Shown: positions 55,501-62,154 of the stretch, piece by piece
Numbering within the stretch: the first letter of the stretch is position 1
Layout: every line of letters starts with the position of its first letter
DNA from: Spiractinospora alimapuensis
GTDB taxonomy: Bacteria; Actinomycetota; Actinomycetes; Streptosporangiales; Streptosporangiaceae
Direction of reading: 5' to 3'
Assembly: GCF_018437505.1 (NCBI RefSeq)
Contig: NZ_CP072467.1
Location: 2,170,001 to 2,234,000 of the forward strand
DNA length: 64,000 bases
Program-made: the position numbers and the translations under genes
The notes under the pieces: model-generated
Told to the model about the DNA's origin: nothing
Seen by the model: only the letters and a program-made list of their open reading frames with translations
The model's database searches: none

Positions 55501-55686
55501 GGAGCTGATCTCAGTCAGGAACACGTCGGCGAAGCCGATCGCGCGGAACCACTTGAAGTCGGTCCAGTACGTCGCGGCAAGCACCACCGCCGCCACGAGG
55601 GCGAGGATCGCGATCGCGACGGGGACAAGCAACCGAGAGCGTCGATTCGTGTTCGCGCTCGGCGCTCCGGGTCTTGCGAAGCTCAC
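52576..55686 (-). CDS. UPF0182-family membrane protein
   Basis: A 1036-residue protein. Seven or so transmembrane helices lie in the first 310 residues (including YWTDFKWFRAIGFADVFLTE and the SAEWQAYLLYFNS loop). A large extracytoplasmic domain follows (about 320-970: NNIEATRYAYDID, PRIYYGREGAEYVIVDA, VKATVDAYDGTVTLY, SSYVPRGRENLASFMAV). Unlike many relatives, it has an insertion of roughly 85 mostly acidic residues at about 500-585 and an acidic helical tail. GTG start after GGGGGAGGC. The function of the family is unknown; it is widespread in actinobacteria. Confidence 0.92.
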   Translation of the reverse strand: MSFARPGAPSANTNRRSRLLVPVAIAILALVAAVVLAATYWTDFKWFRAIGFADVFLTEISSRLIMFVIGALLMGAVVGVNIYMAYRHRVVNPPYSPEQQGLDRYRTTIQTRKRLVFWLIVAFLGVLAGISASAEWQAYLLYFNSTPFGLEDEAFNMDLSFFAFSYPFLETILGYLSAAVIIGFIAAVVTHYLYGSIRLQTPGQRATVAARVHMSVMLGVFVLLRAAGYWLDRYGLAFSDRGYTFGPHHTDMAAVLPARTILVIISIFCAVLFFANIYFRNAMVPLTSLGLLVLAHVLIGTVWPAIVQQFQVNPNEQQMEREYIQNNIEATRYAYDIDDTDVISYDAETELNPSQLAEEAATIPSVRLVDPNVVSRTFQQTQQVRGFYQFPERLDVDRYEMPDGTMVDTIIAARELDGPPEGQDNWLTRHMIYTHGFGFVAAAGNQVDTDGRPVYTEYDIPPRGDLQEVTGEYEPRIYYGREGAEYVIVDAEEEYDYPLDTGESDITTSEDVDVEGLETGDEEAANQEADESTAPEQSEALTAADGADEADEAPADEQPADEGAEEGGEGEGDGFTEDEEGGQATNRYDGEGGVQLNNFLDRILYAVKYSEPDILLNREIHAESRILYNRDPLERVEKVAPFLTVDTAPYPAVVDGRIQWIVDAYTTSSNIPYSTPIDLDTATADAVNEGTQQLETQPRNDINYIRNSVKATVDAYDGTVTLYEWDEEDPVLDTWQSAFPDAITPKDEISDELADHLRYPEDMFKVQRETLERYHIQDADEFYGGQDFWEVPNDPTTDNDVPVPPYRQTLHFPGDDEPSFSMTSSYVPRGRENLASFMAVDNEPSSEHYGQIRILQLPGGTAIQGPGQMQNQMQADESVRDVLLPLEQGANVTFGNLLTLPFAGGLLYVEPVYVQAEGGDQASYPLLQQVLVGFGEDVAVGNNLQDALNNLFDEGDGPLEEVPDGEAGTEEEDTGGDETVEDALADAADAYEEGDQALQDGDFAAYGEAMERLQDALERAAEASDGGATEDEATEE

Positions 55687-55931
55687 GCCTCCCCCTTGAG
55701 ATAGCTCTAACTCGGGTATGGGTGTATGGATCCTGGGCGTCCGAGGGAACGTCGCACCAGAAACGGGCCCACACGTGGGGCCTTCACGTTGGCAACTTAT
55801 CCGGAAGCCGTTCAGTTCCCGAAATGCCGCGCGGTGCCAAGTTGTTATCGGGAGGTTGCTCTCGCGGTGGCACCACTCCCGCGCGCCCTATTCTGCCTGC
55901 CCCCAGCCGGGCGCCCGTACCACCCCGCGAC

Positions 55932-57026
55932 TCACTGGCACGTGGGCAGCGCGTCGGTGTCGCCGTCGTCGCGGATGACGTCGAGGGTGGACGTCGCCTC
56001 GTCGAGGGTCTCGACGGGGACGACCCGGATGTCCTGCGCGGCCGACTCCAGGGTTTGGGAACAGCTCTCCGCGGCGACGAGGAAGTACTCCGCTCCCTGC
56101 CGCTCGGCGCTCACCATCTTCTGGGCGACTCCGCTCACGCCCCCGACGTCCCCCTGGGGAGTGATGGTCCCGGTTCCGGCGACGTAGTGGTCGCCGGTGA
56201 TGCTCTCCTCGCTGAGTCGGTCGATGATGCCCAGCGAGAACATCATTCCGGCACTGGGGCCCCCGATTTCGCCGACGCTGATGTCGACGTCGAACGGGAA
56301 CTCCATGTCGCTGTCGATGAGGATGCCGATGACCGCGTTGCCCTCACCGTCGTCGACGGTGGGAACGGACAGGTCCTCGGTCTCGCCGTCCCGCTTGACG
56401 GTGATCTCGACGGAGTCACCGGGCTCCCGGTCCCTGATCCGCTGCGCGGCGTCGTCCTGGCCCTCGACGGGGTCGCCGTCGACCTCCGTCAGTACGTCCT
56501 CCGGTTCGAGCACGCCGTGGGCCGGCATGTCGTCGGGAACGTCGCGGACGACGGGAACCTCGGAGTAGTCGATGTCCAGGTGGCTCAGCGCCGCGGCGAC
56601 GGCCAGCTTCTGGGAGCTGTCCATCATCAGCGTCTGGTCCTCGCTGACCTCCTCGACCGTGCGTCCGGGAGGGAACACGGCCTCCTCGGGGAGGACGGCG
56701 CTCGTGGGAGCGATCCAACCACTGAGGGCGGTCAGTAGGTCGATCCTGTGGTTGGGGCCGCCGACGTACTGGACGGTGACCATCGCCAGGCCGCCCTCGT
56801 CGTGCTGGAAGCTCTCTCGCCCGTCGACCTGGATGATGGGCTCGTCGTCGTGGTCGCCCAGGGTGTTCAGGGCGACTCCCGGGGAAGCCACGAGGTAGGG
56901 CACCGGCATCCGGAAGAGGGCGACGCCCATGGCTATGAGGATCACGCACGCGACGATGAGGGTGATCCAGCGACGCCACGGCACCTCGTCACGCCGCACT
57001 GACTCGTCGGTGAGGTCGGGAATCAA
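55932..57026 (-). CDS. PDZ-Lon-like membrane serine protease (YlbL type)
   Basis: A 364-residue protein with one N-terminal transmembrane helix (about 21-38), a PDZ domain (about 160-235, PAHGVLEPEDVLTEVDGDPVEG) and a Lon-type S16 domain with catalytic Ser258 in GGPSAGMM and Lys303 in GVAQKMVSAER. The protease would act outside the membrane. I chose TTG 57026, which overlaps the moaE stop as TTGA; a downstream GTG is possible. A longer in-frame start lies inside moaE and is unlikely. Confidence 0.88.
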   Translation of the reverse strand: MIPDLTDESVRRDEVPWRRWITLIVACVILIAMGVALFRMPVPYLVASPGVALNTLGDHDDEPIIQVDGRESFQHDEGGLAMVTVQYVGGPNHRIDLLTALSGWIAPTSAVLPEEAVFPPGRTVEEVSEDQTLMMDSSQKLAVAAALSHLDIDYSEVPVVRDVPDDMPAHGVLEPEDVLTEVDGDPVEGQDDAAQRIRDREPGDSVEITVKRDGETEDLSVPTVDDGEGNAVIGILIDSDMEFPFDVDISVGEIGGPSAGMMFSLGIIDRLSEESITGDHYVAGTGTITPQGDVGGVSGVAQKMVSAERQGAEYFLVAAESCSQTLESAAQDIRVVPVETLDEATSTLDVIRDDGDTDALPTCQ

Positions 57027-57478
57027 GGAGTGCCCACCCACTCCTCGGCACCGTCGACGAACCGCTGGTTCTTCCAGATCGGCACGCCGGCCTTGATGTC
57101 GTCGATCATGCGACGGCACACGGTGAAGGCGACGTCCCGATGCGCCGCGGCCGCGGCGACGACGACGGCCGCGTCACCGATCTTCAGGTCACCGACGCGG
57201 TGCACGGCGGCGACGCGATACACCGCGCCGCGTCCACCGGGGCCCTCGGTTCCCTTGGCGCTGTCGGTCAGGATCTCGCGCAGGACGTCCCGGAGTCGGT
57301 CCTCCGCCGTTGGATGCGCGGAGTACGACAGGTCGGTCACGCCCCGATCGTCGTCGTGATCTCGCACCGTGCCGATGAAGAAGGCCGTGCCACCAGCCCG
57401 GTCGTCGCGGACGGCGTGGAGGACCTCATCCACCGACAACGGGGTTTCGCGCAGCTCAGCAAGCATTATCGCGTCCAC
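57023..57478 (-). CDS. moaE: molybdopterin synthase catalytic subunit
   Basis: A 151-residue MoaE. Typical motifs are GGTAFFIGTVRDHDD, LSYSAHPTAEDRLRDVL, AAVHRVGDLKIGDAAVVVAAAAAHR, and the active-site region VPIWKNQRFVDGAEEWVG with the catalytic Lys. It inserts dithiolene sulfurs into precursor Z during molybdenum cofactor synthesis. GTG 57478 gives a start similar to relatives; ATG 57466 is possible. It is coupled to the downstream PDZ-Lon gene. Confidence 0.93.
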   Translation of the reverse strand: MDAIMLAELRETPLSVDEVLHAVRDDRAGGTAFFIGTVRDHDDDRGVTDLSYSAHPTAEDRLRDVLREILTDSAKGTEGPGGRGAVYRVAAVHRVGDLKIGDAAVVVAAAAAHRDVAFTVCRRMIDDIKAGVPIWKNQRFVDGAEEWVGTP

Positions 57479-57854
57479 CCGTTGACCGTATCAACTCCCC
57501 GGCTTCAACGCCCGTTACGGATATGCCGGACGTGGGCCGCACGCTGCGATCCCTCGCGTCCGACCAGGGGCCCGTTGAAAGCGCGTGGGGGCCCAGCACC
57601 CCGGAACGCGACCTGGACACATGAGGACAGTCGGGACGGTCCGGATCCCAAGACCACGGGGGCTTGGCGGCCCTCGCTGTCGCTGCTCAGGCACTGGCCC
57701 ACCGCCGGTGTCGCGGGCGTCACCGCGGGGACACCTGGGATGTGCTTTGGGCGAACCGGAGCCAGATTCGGTGTTCACCTCGAGGTATGGCGGCTAACGT
57801 GGCAGGCACGGACACGTTTGAAAACACTGCTGCCTAGCTGCCCGAGGTCGAATC
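57479..57854. other. divergent intergenic region
   Basis: No gene recognised in the 376 bases between moaE and the DUF2342 gene. It should hold both promoters. Short open frames lack RBS and family features. Confidence 0.4.
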
Positions 57855-59258
57855 GTGAGTGACCTACCCTTTGGTTTCAGCATGCCGAACGATCCCGACG
57901 ACGAGTCGCGGCGGGGGTCCGGCGACTCCGGCAGCGGTTCGGGCAACTCCCCGGGCTCCTCCGGTGGGGATTTCCCGTTCGGCGACCCACAACAGATGGC
58001 GCAGATGTTGCGCCAATTCGCGGACATGATGTCCCAGGCGTCGACGCCCGCCCCCGGTGGCGGCGGCGACACCACCGTCAACTGGGACATGGCCAAGAAC
58101 ATCGCCCGGCACACCGTCGCCGAGGGGGGCAAGGACCCCAGTGTCACGGCTGGTGAGTACGCCCACGTCCAGGAGGCGCTGCGCCTCGCGGACCTGTGGC
58201 TGGACCAGGCCACCTCCCTTCCCTCCGGGCTCACCTCCATGGAGGGGTGGAGCCGTTCGGAGTGGGTCGAGAAGACGATGCCGAGCTGGACCGAGCTGTG
58301 CGAACCGCTCACCGGCCGCATCGTGGAGTCGATGAACGCCAACCTTCCCGAGGAGATGCGCTCCATGGCGGGCCCTCTGGTGGGGATGCTGCGCCAGATG
58401 GGTGGGATGCTCGTCGGTCAACAGGCGGGCCAGGCCATCGGTGAACTCGCCAAGGAGGTCCTCGGCTCCACCGACGTGGGGATCCCGTTGGGTGGCGAGG
58501 GGCGCGGTGCCCTGATCCCGATGAGCGTGGCGCAGTTCGGTGAGGGGCTGGGTGTCAGCGAGGAGGAGGTACGCCTGTACCTCGCCGCCCGCGAAGCGGC
58601 ACACCACCGCCTGTTCGTCCACGCGCCGTGGCTGCGCGCCCACGTGACCAGCCTGATCGAGGAGTACGCGCGCGGCGTGTCCTTCGACATGAGCGGGCTG
58701 GAGGAGAAGCTGGGCCAGGTCGACCTCAACGACCCGCAGGCCATGCAGGAGGCGCTGGCCGGAGGCGAGGGGCTGTTCCAACCCCAGGAGACCCCGCAGC
58801 AGAAGGCGTCACTCGCCCGGTTGGAGACCGCGGTCGCGCTCATCGAGGGGTGGGTGTCGGTCGTCGTCGACGCCGCCGTCGAGGAGCGACTCCCCCAGTC
58901 CGCGGCGCTCGCCGAGGCGATCCGGCGCCGACGGGCCACGGGCGGGCCGGCCGAGCGGACCTTCGCCACACTGGTGGGTCTCGAACTGCGTCCGCGCCGC
59001 CTGCGGGACGCGGCCGCGCTGTGGCGGGCGGTCACCGACGCCCGAGGCATCGAGGGCCGTGACCACCTGTGGGAGCACCCGGACCTCCTTCCCGACGCCG
59101 AGGCCCTGGACGACCCGGACGCGTTCATTCGCGGCCGTGCCGACGCCGACGAGTTCGACCTCACCGAGCTGACCGGAGAGGCGGACGGCGACTCCACGGG
59201 CGCCCAGGACGATGGCGAGGACGGAGCCGACGGCGGCACGGAGGGTCGGACCTCCTAG
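57855..59258 (+). CDS. DUF2342 zinc-dependent metalloprotease-like protein
   Basis: A 467-residue protein with a Gly/Ser-rich N-terminus and an all-helical body. Family signatures are SMAGPLVGMLRQMGGMLVGQQAGQAIGELAKEVLGSTDVGIPL and the putative metal site YLAAREAAHHRLFVHAPWL. A glutamine-rich segment and an acidic tail follow. The family is annotated as putative hydrolase or F420-associated protein in actinobacteria, but activity is not established. GTG start after GAGG. Confidence 0.88.
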   Translation: MSDLPFGFSMPNDPDDESRRGSGDSGSGSGNSPGSSGGDFPFGDPQQMAQMLRQFADMMSQASTPAPGGGGDTTVNWDMAKNIARHTVAEGGKDPSVTAGEYAHVQEALRLADLWLDQATSLPSGLTSMEGWSRSEWVEKTMPSWTELCEPLTGRIVESMNANLPEEMRSMAGPLVGMLRQMGGMLVGQQAGQAIGELAKEVLGSTDVGIPLGGEGRGALIPMSVAQFGEGLGVSEEEVRLYLAAREAAHHRLFVHAPWLRAHVTSLIEEYARGVSFDMSGLEEKLGQVDLNDPQAMQEALAGGEGLFQPQETPQQKASLARLETAVALIEGWVSVVVDAAVEERLPQSAALAEAIRRRRATGGPAERTFATLVGLELRPRRLRDAAALWRAVTDARGIEGRDHLWEHPDLLPDAEALDDPDAFIRGRADADEFDLTELTGEADGDSTGAQDDGEDGADGGTEGRTS

Positions 59259-59327
59259 TCCACCGCTTCCGCGCCCCACATGGTCCACCGACGTGTGTGG
59301 GGCGCCGGGACCGTCCCCCCGCGTTCT

Positions 59328-59882
59328 CTATTCGAGGGGTTCCGTGGTGTCGACGCGGGTCGACGTGGCGTCGAGGCGGGGGGCCTCGTGCACCCCCTCG
59401 AGGTAACCGCGGGCACGCTCGGTCTTCGGGTAGCGGTTGACCAGCGCCCAGAAGTCGGGGCCGTGGCCGGGGATGATCAGATGCGCGAGCTCGTGGACGA
59501 TGACGTAGTCGATCACCCACTGGGGCATGCCGATCAGCCGGCGTGAAAGCCGGATGGAGCCGTCGGCCGGCGTGCATGAGCCCCAGCGCGTGTTCTGGTT
59601 GTCGACCCACCGGACGCTCCGTGGCTCCATCCGCCCGTCGAGGTACCGCGCCGCGAGGTCCCTGGCGCGCCGTTGGAGCGCGGTGTCGGTGGGTTGGCGC
59701 CGACGCTCCCGCGCGTCCAGACGCCGAAGCATGCGCTCGACCCAGATCTTCTCCTGCGTCGCGGAGAAGCTGGCCGGCAGTAGGACGACGGTCTTCGATC
59801 CCTCGCGGTAGGCGGACACGGTGCGCCGCCGCCGGGAGCTCCGGCGCACCTCTACCTCCGGCTGCGGTGGCACGAAGTTCAC
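59328..59882 (-). CDS. YgjP-like metallopeptidase (DUF45/M48-like)
   Basis: A protein of about 184 residues with the zinc motif HELAHLIIPGHGPDFW (HExxH plus downstream His and the WxxV core), preceded by the conserved NTRWGSCTPADGSIRLSRRL. The basic N-terminal segment EVRRSSRRRRTVSAYREG is typical for the family. The start is uncertain: GTG at 59882 or 59873, both weak. YgjP/UTP-pyrophosphatase-type assignments vary, so substrate is unknown. Confidence 0.85.
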   Translation of the reverse strand: MNFVPPQPEVEVRRSSRRRRTVSAYREGSKTVVLLPASFSATQEKIWVERMLRRLDARERRRQPTDTALQRRARDLAARYLDGRMEPRSVRWVDNQNTRWGSCTPADGSIRLSRRLIGMPQWVIDYVIVHELAHLIIPGHGPDFWALVNRYPKTERARGYLEGVHEAPRLDATSTRVDTTEPLE

Positions 59883-60142
59883 GGTAGCCCAGAGTGGAGA
59901 TTTTCCACAGGGGGCGGTGGGGTGGCCCACCGCCCCCGCTGGTCAGGAAGGTGTGATTCGGTCGCGTCTCCGACGGTTTCGTGTCCCGTCCCTAACTCGG
60001 GTCCTGGACCGCGGAGACTCCGTGAGACCGTTCTGAGCGCGACGAGCCTGCTCATGGCTCGGCTCGATCCGGCTTTCCACCTCGACCACGTATTCAAACA
60101 ACATCGACAGCATGGGATTCTCTCTCGTTCTCTCTCGAAGGG

Positions 60143-60421
60143 TCAGGCGGCGATCGGCTGCTCGTCCTTGCGGGGGCGACCGCGGGGCCGCTTGCGGGCG
60201 ACGATCTTCCCGGCGATGAAAAGCTGACCGCCCCACACGCCGTGCGGCTCCCGCCGCTCGACGGCGCCGGACAGGCACTGCTCCTTCACCGGACAGTCGG
60301 CACACAGCGCCTTGGCCGACTCGATGTCCGACGGGGACTCAGCGAAGAAAAGGTCCGGCCGCGAACGGCAGGGGATCTCCTCTTCCCCCAGCCATGAACT
60401 CTCCAGAACCGACGCAAGCAT
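60143..60421 (-). CDS. whiB7: WhiB7-type iron-sulfur transcriptional regulator
   Basis: A 92-residue Wbl protein with four cluster cysteines (Cys18, then Cys41, Cys44 and Cys50 in CADCPVKEQC), the GVWGG turn and a C-terminal AT-hook RPRGRPRK. The AT-hook distinguishes WhiB7, which binds the sigma factor region 4 and activates intrinsic antibiotic resistance genes. ATG is preceded by GGAGGAAACCG. The long leader (60422-60602) could host attenuation control as in mycobacteria, but I see no uORF that I can support. Confidence 0.93.
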   Translation of the reverse strand: MLASVLESSWLGEEEIPCRSRPDLFFAESPSDIESAKALCADCPVKEQCLSGAVERREPHGVWGGQLFIAGKIVARKRPRGRPRKDEQPIAA

Positions 60422-60561
60422 CGGTTTCCTCCCTGGTTACGGTGTGATCACGCGGGTTGGCGACAGGGACTGCCGGACGGTGTTGATCCGGCGGTGGGGG
60501 CCGTGAACCGGTGATCCCACGAGTCCGCACCCAGGTGGGAGGGCTATCGAGAGATAGGAAA

Positions 60562-60587
60562 CGCGGCCCCTCTACGACGGGGCCGCG
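60562..60587 (-). terminator. terminator between the 92-residue gene and whiB7
   Basis: CGCGGCCCC pairs with GGGGCCGCG (60579-60587 and 60562-60570) with an 8-base loop and is followed by TTTCC on the minus strand. It lies 16 bases after the stop of the upstream small gene and inside the possible whiB7 leader. Confidence 0.7.
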
Positions 60588-60602
60588 GTCGACGGAGGGC
60601 GG

Positions 60603-60881
60603 TCAGCCGATAGGAGCTGACTGCTTCCGGGAACGCTGCCCCGCGACGCGCTCTAGGCGTTCGAGGGCGAGCAATGGGGTCTCTGCGACCGTCAGAATCT
60701 GCGTATCGTCGAGCCGTCCCCAGCCACACACGTGGGTGGGAAGATCGGATGCCGCAAATCCATAGCCGGCGGAGTCTCCTCTGTGGGACACCCGCGCGTG
60801 GTCGGACGCGCCGACGAGGGCGTGGTCGACCAGGCTCAGGTTGGCGACGGTCGTGTGCAGAGGCATTAGCTTCGTCTTCAC
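60603..60881 (-). CDS. small hypothetical protein upstream of whiB7
   Basis: A 92-residue protein that I do not recognise. The sequence is mixed, with LMPLHTTVANLSLVDHALVGAS, a GWGRLDDTQILTVAETPLLALERLERVA helix and a basic tail. I chose GTG 60881 because AAGGAGG lies eight bases upstream; a GTG three codons earlier would fall inside the RBS. It is separated from whiB7 by a terminator. Confidence 0.65.
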   Translation of the reverse strand: MKTKLMPLHTTVANLSLVDHALVGASDHARVSHRGDSAGYGFAASDLPTHVCGWGRLDDTQILTVAETPLLALERLERVAGQRSRKQSAPIG

Positions 60882-61034
60882 AGGACCCACCTCCTTCTCC
60901 TTCGACTCACACCCGCGGGAATCTCCGCGCCGGGGTTAACAACGCTTCTACGTTAGACACTTCCGCGCAGGGCGGCAACATATTTTTGACCTGCGACGAC
61001 GAGAAAATCGGGGCCGAATCCCGCTAGTTGCGGC
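60882..61034. other. intergenic region left of the 67-bp repeats
   Basis: No gene recognised. With the repeats it forms a 360-base non-coding stretch between the small hypothetical gene and tesB. A less GC-rich patch around 60930-61010 probably contains the promoter of the small gene. Confidence 0.4.
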
Positions 61035-61168
61035 GGAGCCGCTGGCCGCATGATTCTCCGGCGGCGCAGCCGCCAAACAAACAGAGTCCGCTCATCACGG
61101 CCGAGCCACTGGTCGCGGGATTCTCCGGCGGCGCAGCCGCCCAACAAACAGAACCCACTCGTCGCGGC
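61035..61168. repeat. two tandem copies of a 67-bp repeat
   Basis: Units 61035-61101 and 61102-61168 are the same apart from scattered substitutions. Each contains the palindrome GGCGGCGCAGCCGCC followed by AACAAACAGA. A period of 67 bases is not a multiple of three, so the repeat is not coding. It lies 74 bases downstream of the tesB stop and resembles a REP-like element. Confidence 0.8.
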
Positions 61169-61241
61169 CGTCCCGGGACGGCGGACCGCCCTGAGACACG
61201 GCCGGCGACCGACGGTGGGATGGTCTCCCGGGTACGGGGCG

Positions 61242-62117
61242 CTACGAGTCGGTCTGGGGTACCCGGACCAATCCTTCTTGCACCACGGAGCAGACGAGCT
61301 CTCCCTCGCGGGTGTAGACGAGGCCGCGGGCGAGCCCGAGTCCGTTGCTGGCACTGGGGCTCTCCTGGTCGTAGAGGAGCCAGTCGTCGGTGCGGAAGGG
61401 ACGGTGGAACCACATGGCGTGGTCCAGGCTGGCCATGAACGTGCCTTCGAGCCCACGGCCGTGTGCGAGGAGTACGGAGTCCAACAGGGTCATATCGGAG
61501 GCGTAGGTCATCAGACACACGTGCAGCAGCGGGTCGTCGGGGACGTCTCCGTCGACTTTCAGCCACACCCGGTTGCTTCTCGTTCGCAAGTCGGGGTCAC
61601 GTTGGGCCTCGAAGGAGAGGGCACCGACCGGTTTCAGCTCGAACGGGTGCCAGTCGTAGAACGCGGGTGTGGCACCGAAGAGTGCCCGCATCCGCTCCTT
61701 GGCGGTGCGTAGCTCCTCGGGTGCGGCGACGTCCGGCATGGGTTCGGCGTGGCTCAGCCCTGGTTCCTCGCCGTGGAACGAGGCGGACAGGGTGAAGATG
61801 GCCTTGCCGTGCTGGATGGCGACGACCCGGCGCGTGGAGAAGGACCGGCCGTCGCGGACCCGGTCGACCTCGTAGACGATCGGGACCGTGGGGTCGCCGG
61901 GGCGGATGAAGTAGGCGTGCAGGGAGTGCACCGGACGCCCCTCGGGGACGGTTCTTCCGGCGGCGACCAGGGCCTGGCCGGCGACCTGTCCGCCGAAGAC
62001 GCGCTGAGGTCCGACGTCGGGGCTGCGGCCGCGGAAGATGTTCACCTCGATCGGTTCGAGGTCGAGAATGTCCAGCAACTGTGTCAGTGACTGGCCCTCG
62101 TCGGTCGCGTCCGTCAT
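61242..62117 (-). CDS. tesB: acyl-CoA thioesterase II
   Basis: A 291-residue double hot-dog thioesterase that hydrolyses acyl-CoA. Motifs include FRGRSPDVGPQRVFGGQVAGQAL, SLHAYFIRPGDPTVPIVYEVDRVRDGRSF and the C-terminal SLDHAMWFHRPFRTDDWLLYDQESPSASNGLGLARG with the catalytic Asp, Ser/Thr and Gln region. ATG 62117 follows GGAGGGGACCA. The open frame beyond it is a shadow of uvrD2. It lies 37 bases downstream of uvrD2, possibly in one transcript. Confidence 0.94.
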   Translation of the reverse strand: MTDATDEGQSLTQLLDILDLEPIEVNIFRGRSPDVGPQRVFGGQVAGQALVAAGRTVPEGRPVHSLHAYFIRPGDPTVPIVYEVDRVRDGRSFSTRRVVAIQHGKAIFTLSASFHGEEPGLSHAEPMPDVAAPEELRTAKERMRALFGATPAFYDWHPFELKPVGALSFEAQRDPDLRTRSNRVWLKVDGDVPDDPLLHVCLMTYASDMTLLDSVLLAHGRGLEGTFMASLDHAMWFHRPFRTDDWLLYDQESPSASNGLGLARGLVYTREGELVCSVVQEGLVRVPQTDS

Positions 62118-62154
62118 TGGTCCCCTCCGCCTGCCTTGTGCGCTGTCGCCCCGG

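Noticed and set aside
53119-55704. An 861-codon plus-strand open frame opposite the UPF0182 gene
   Set aside because: Val/Asp/Arg-rich shadow translation without domain features; the minus strand carries the UPF0182 protein.
60953-61456. A minus-strand frame with repeated FCLLGGCAAGES-like peptide
   Set aside because: The repeated peptides come from the 67-bp DNA repeat read in two frames. The period is not a multiple of three and the frame runs into the tesB gene.
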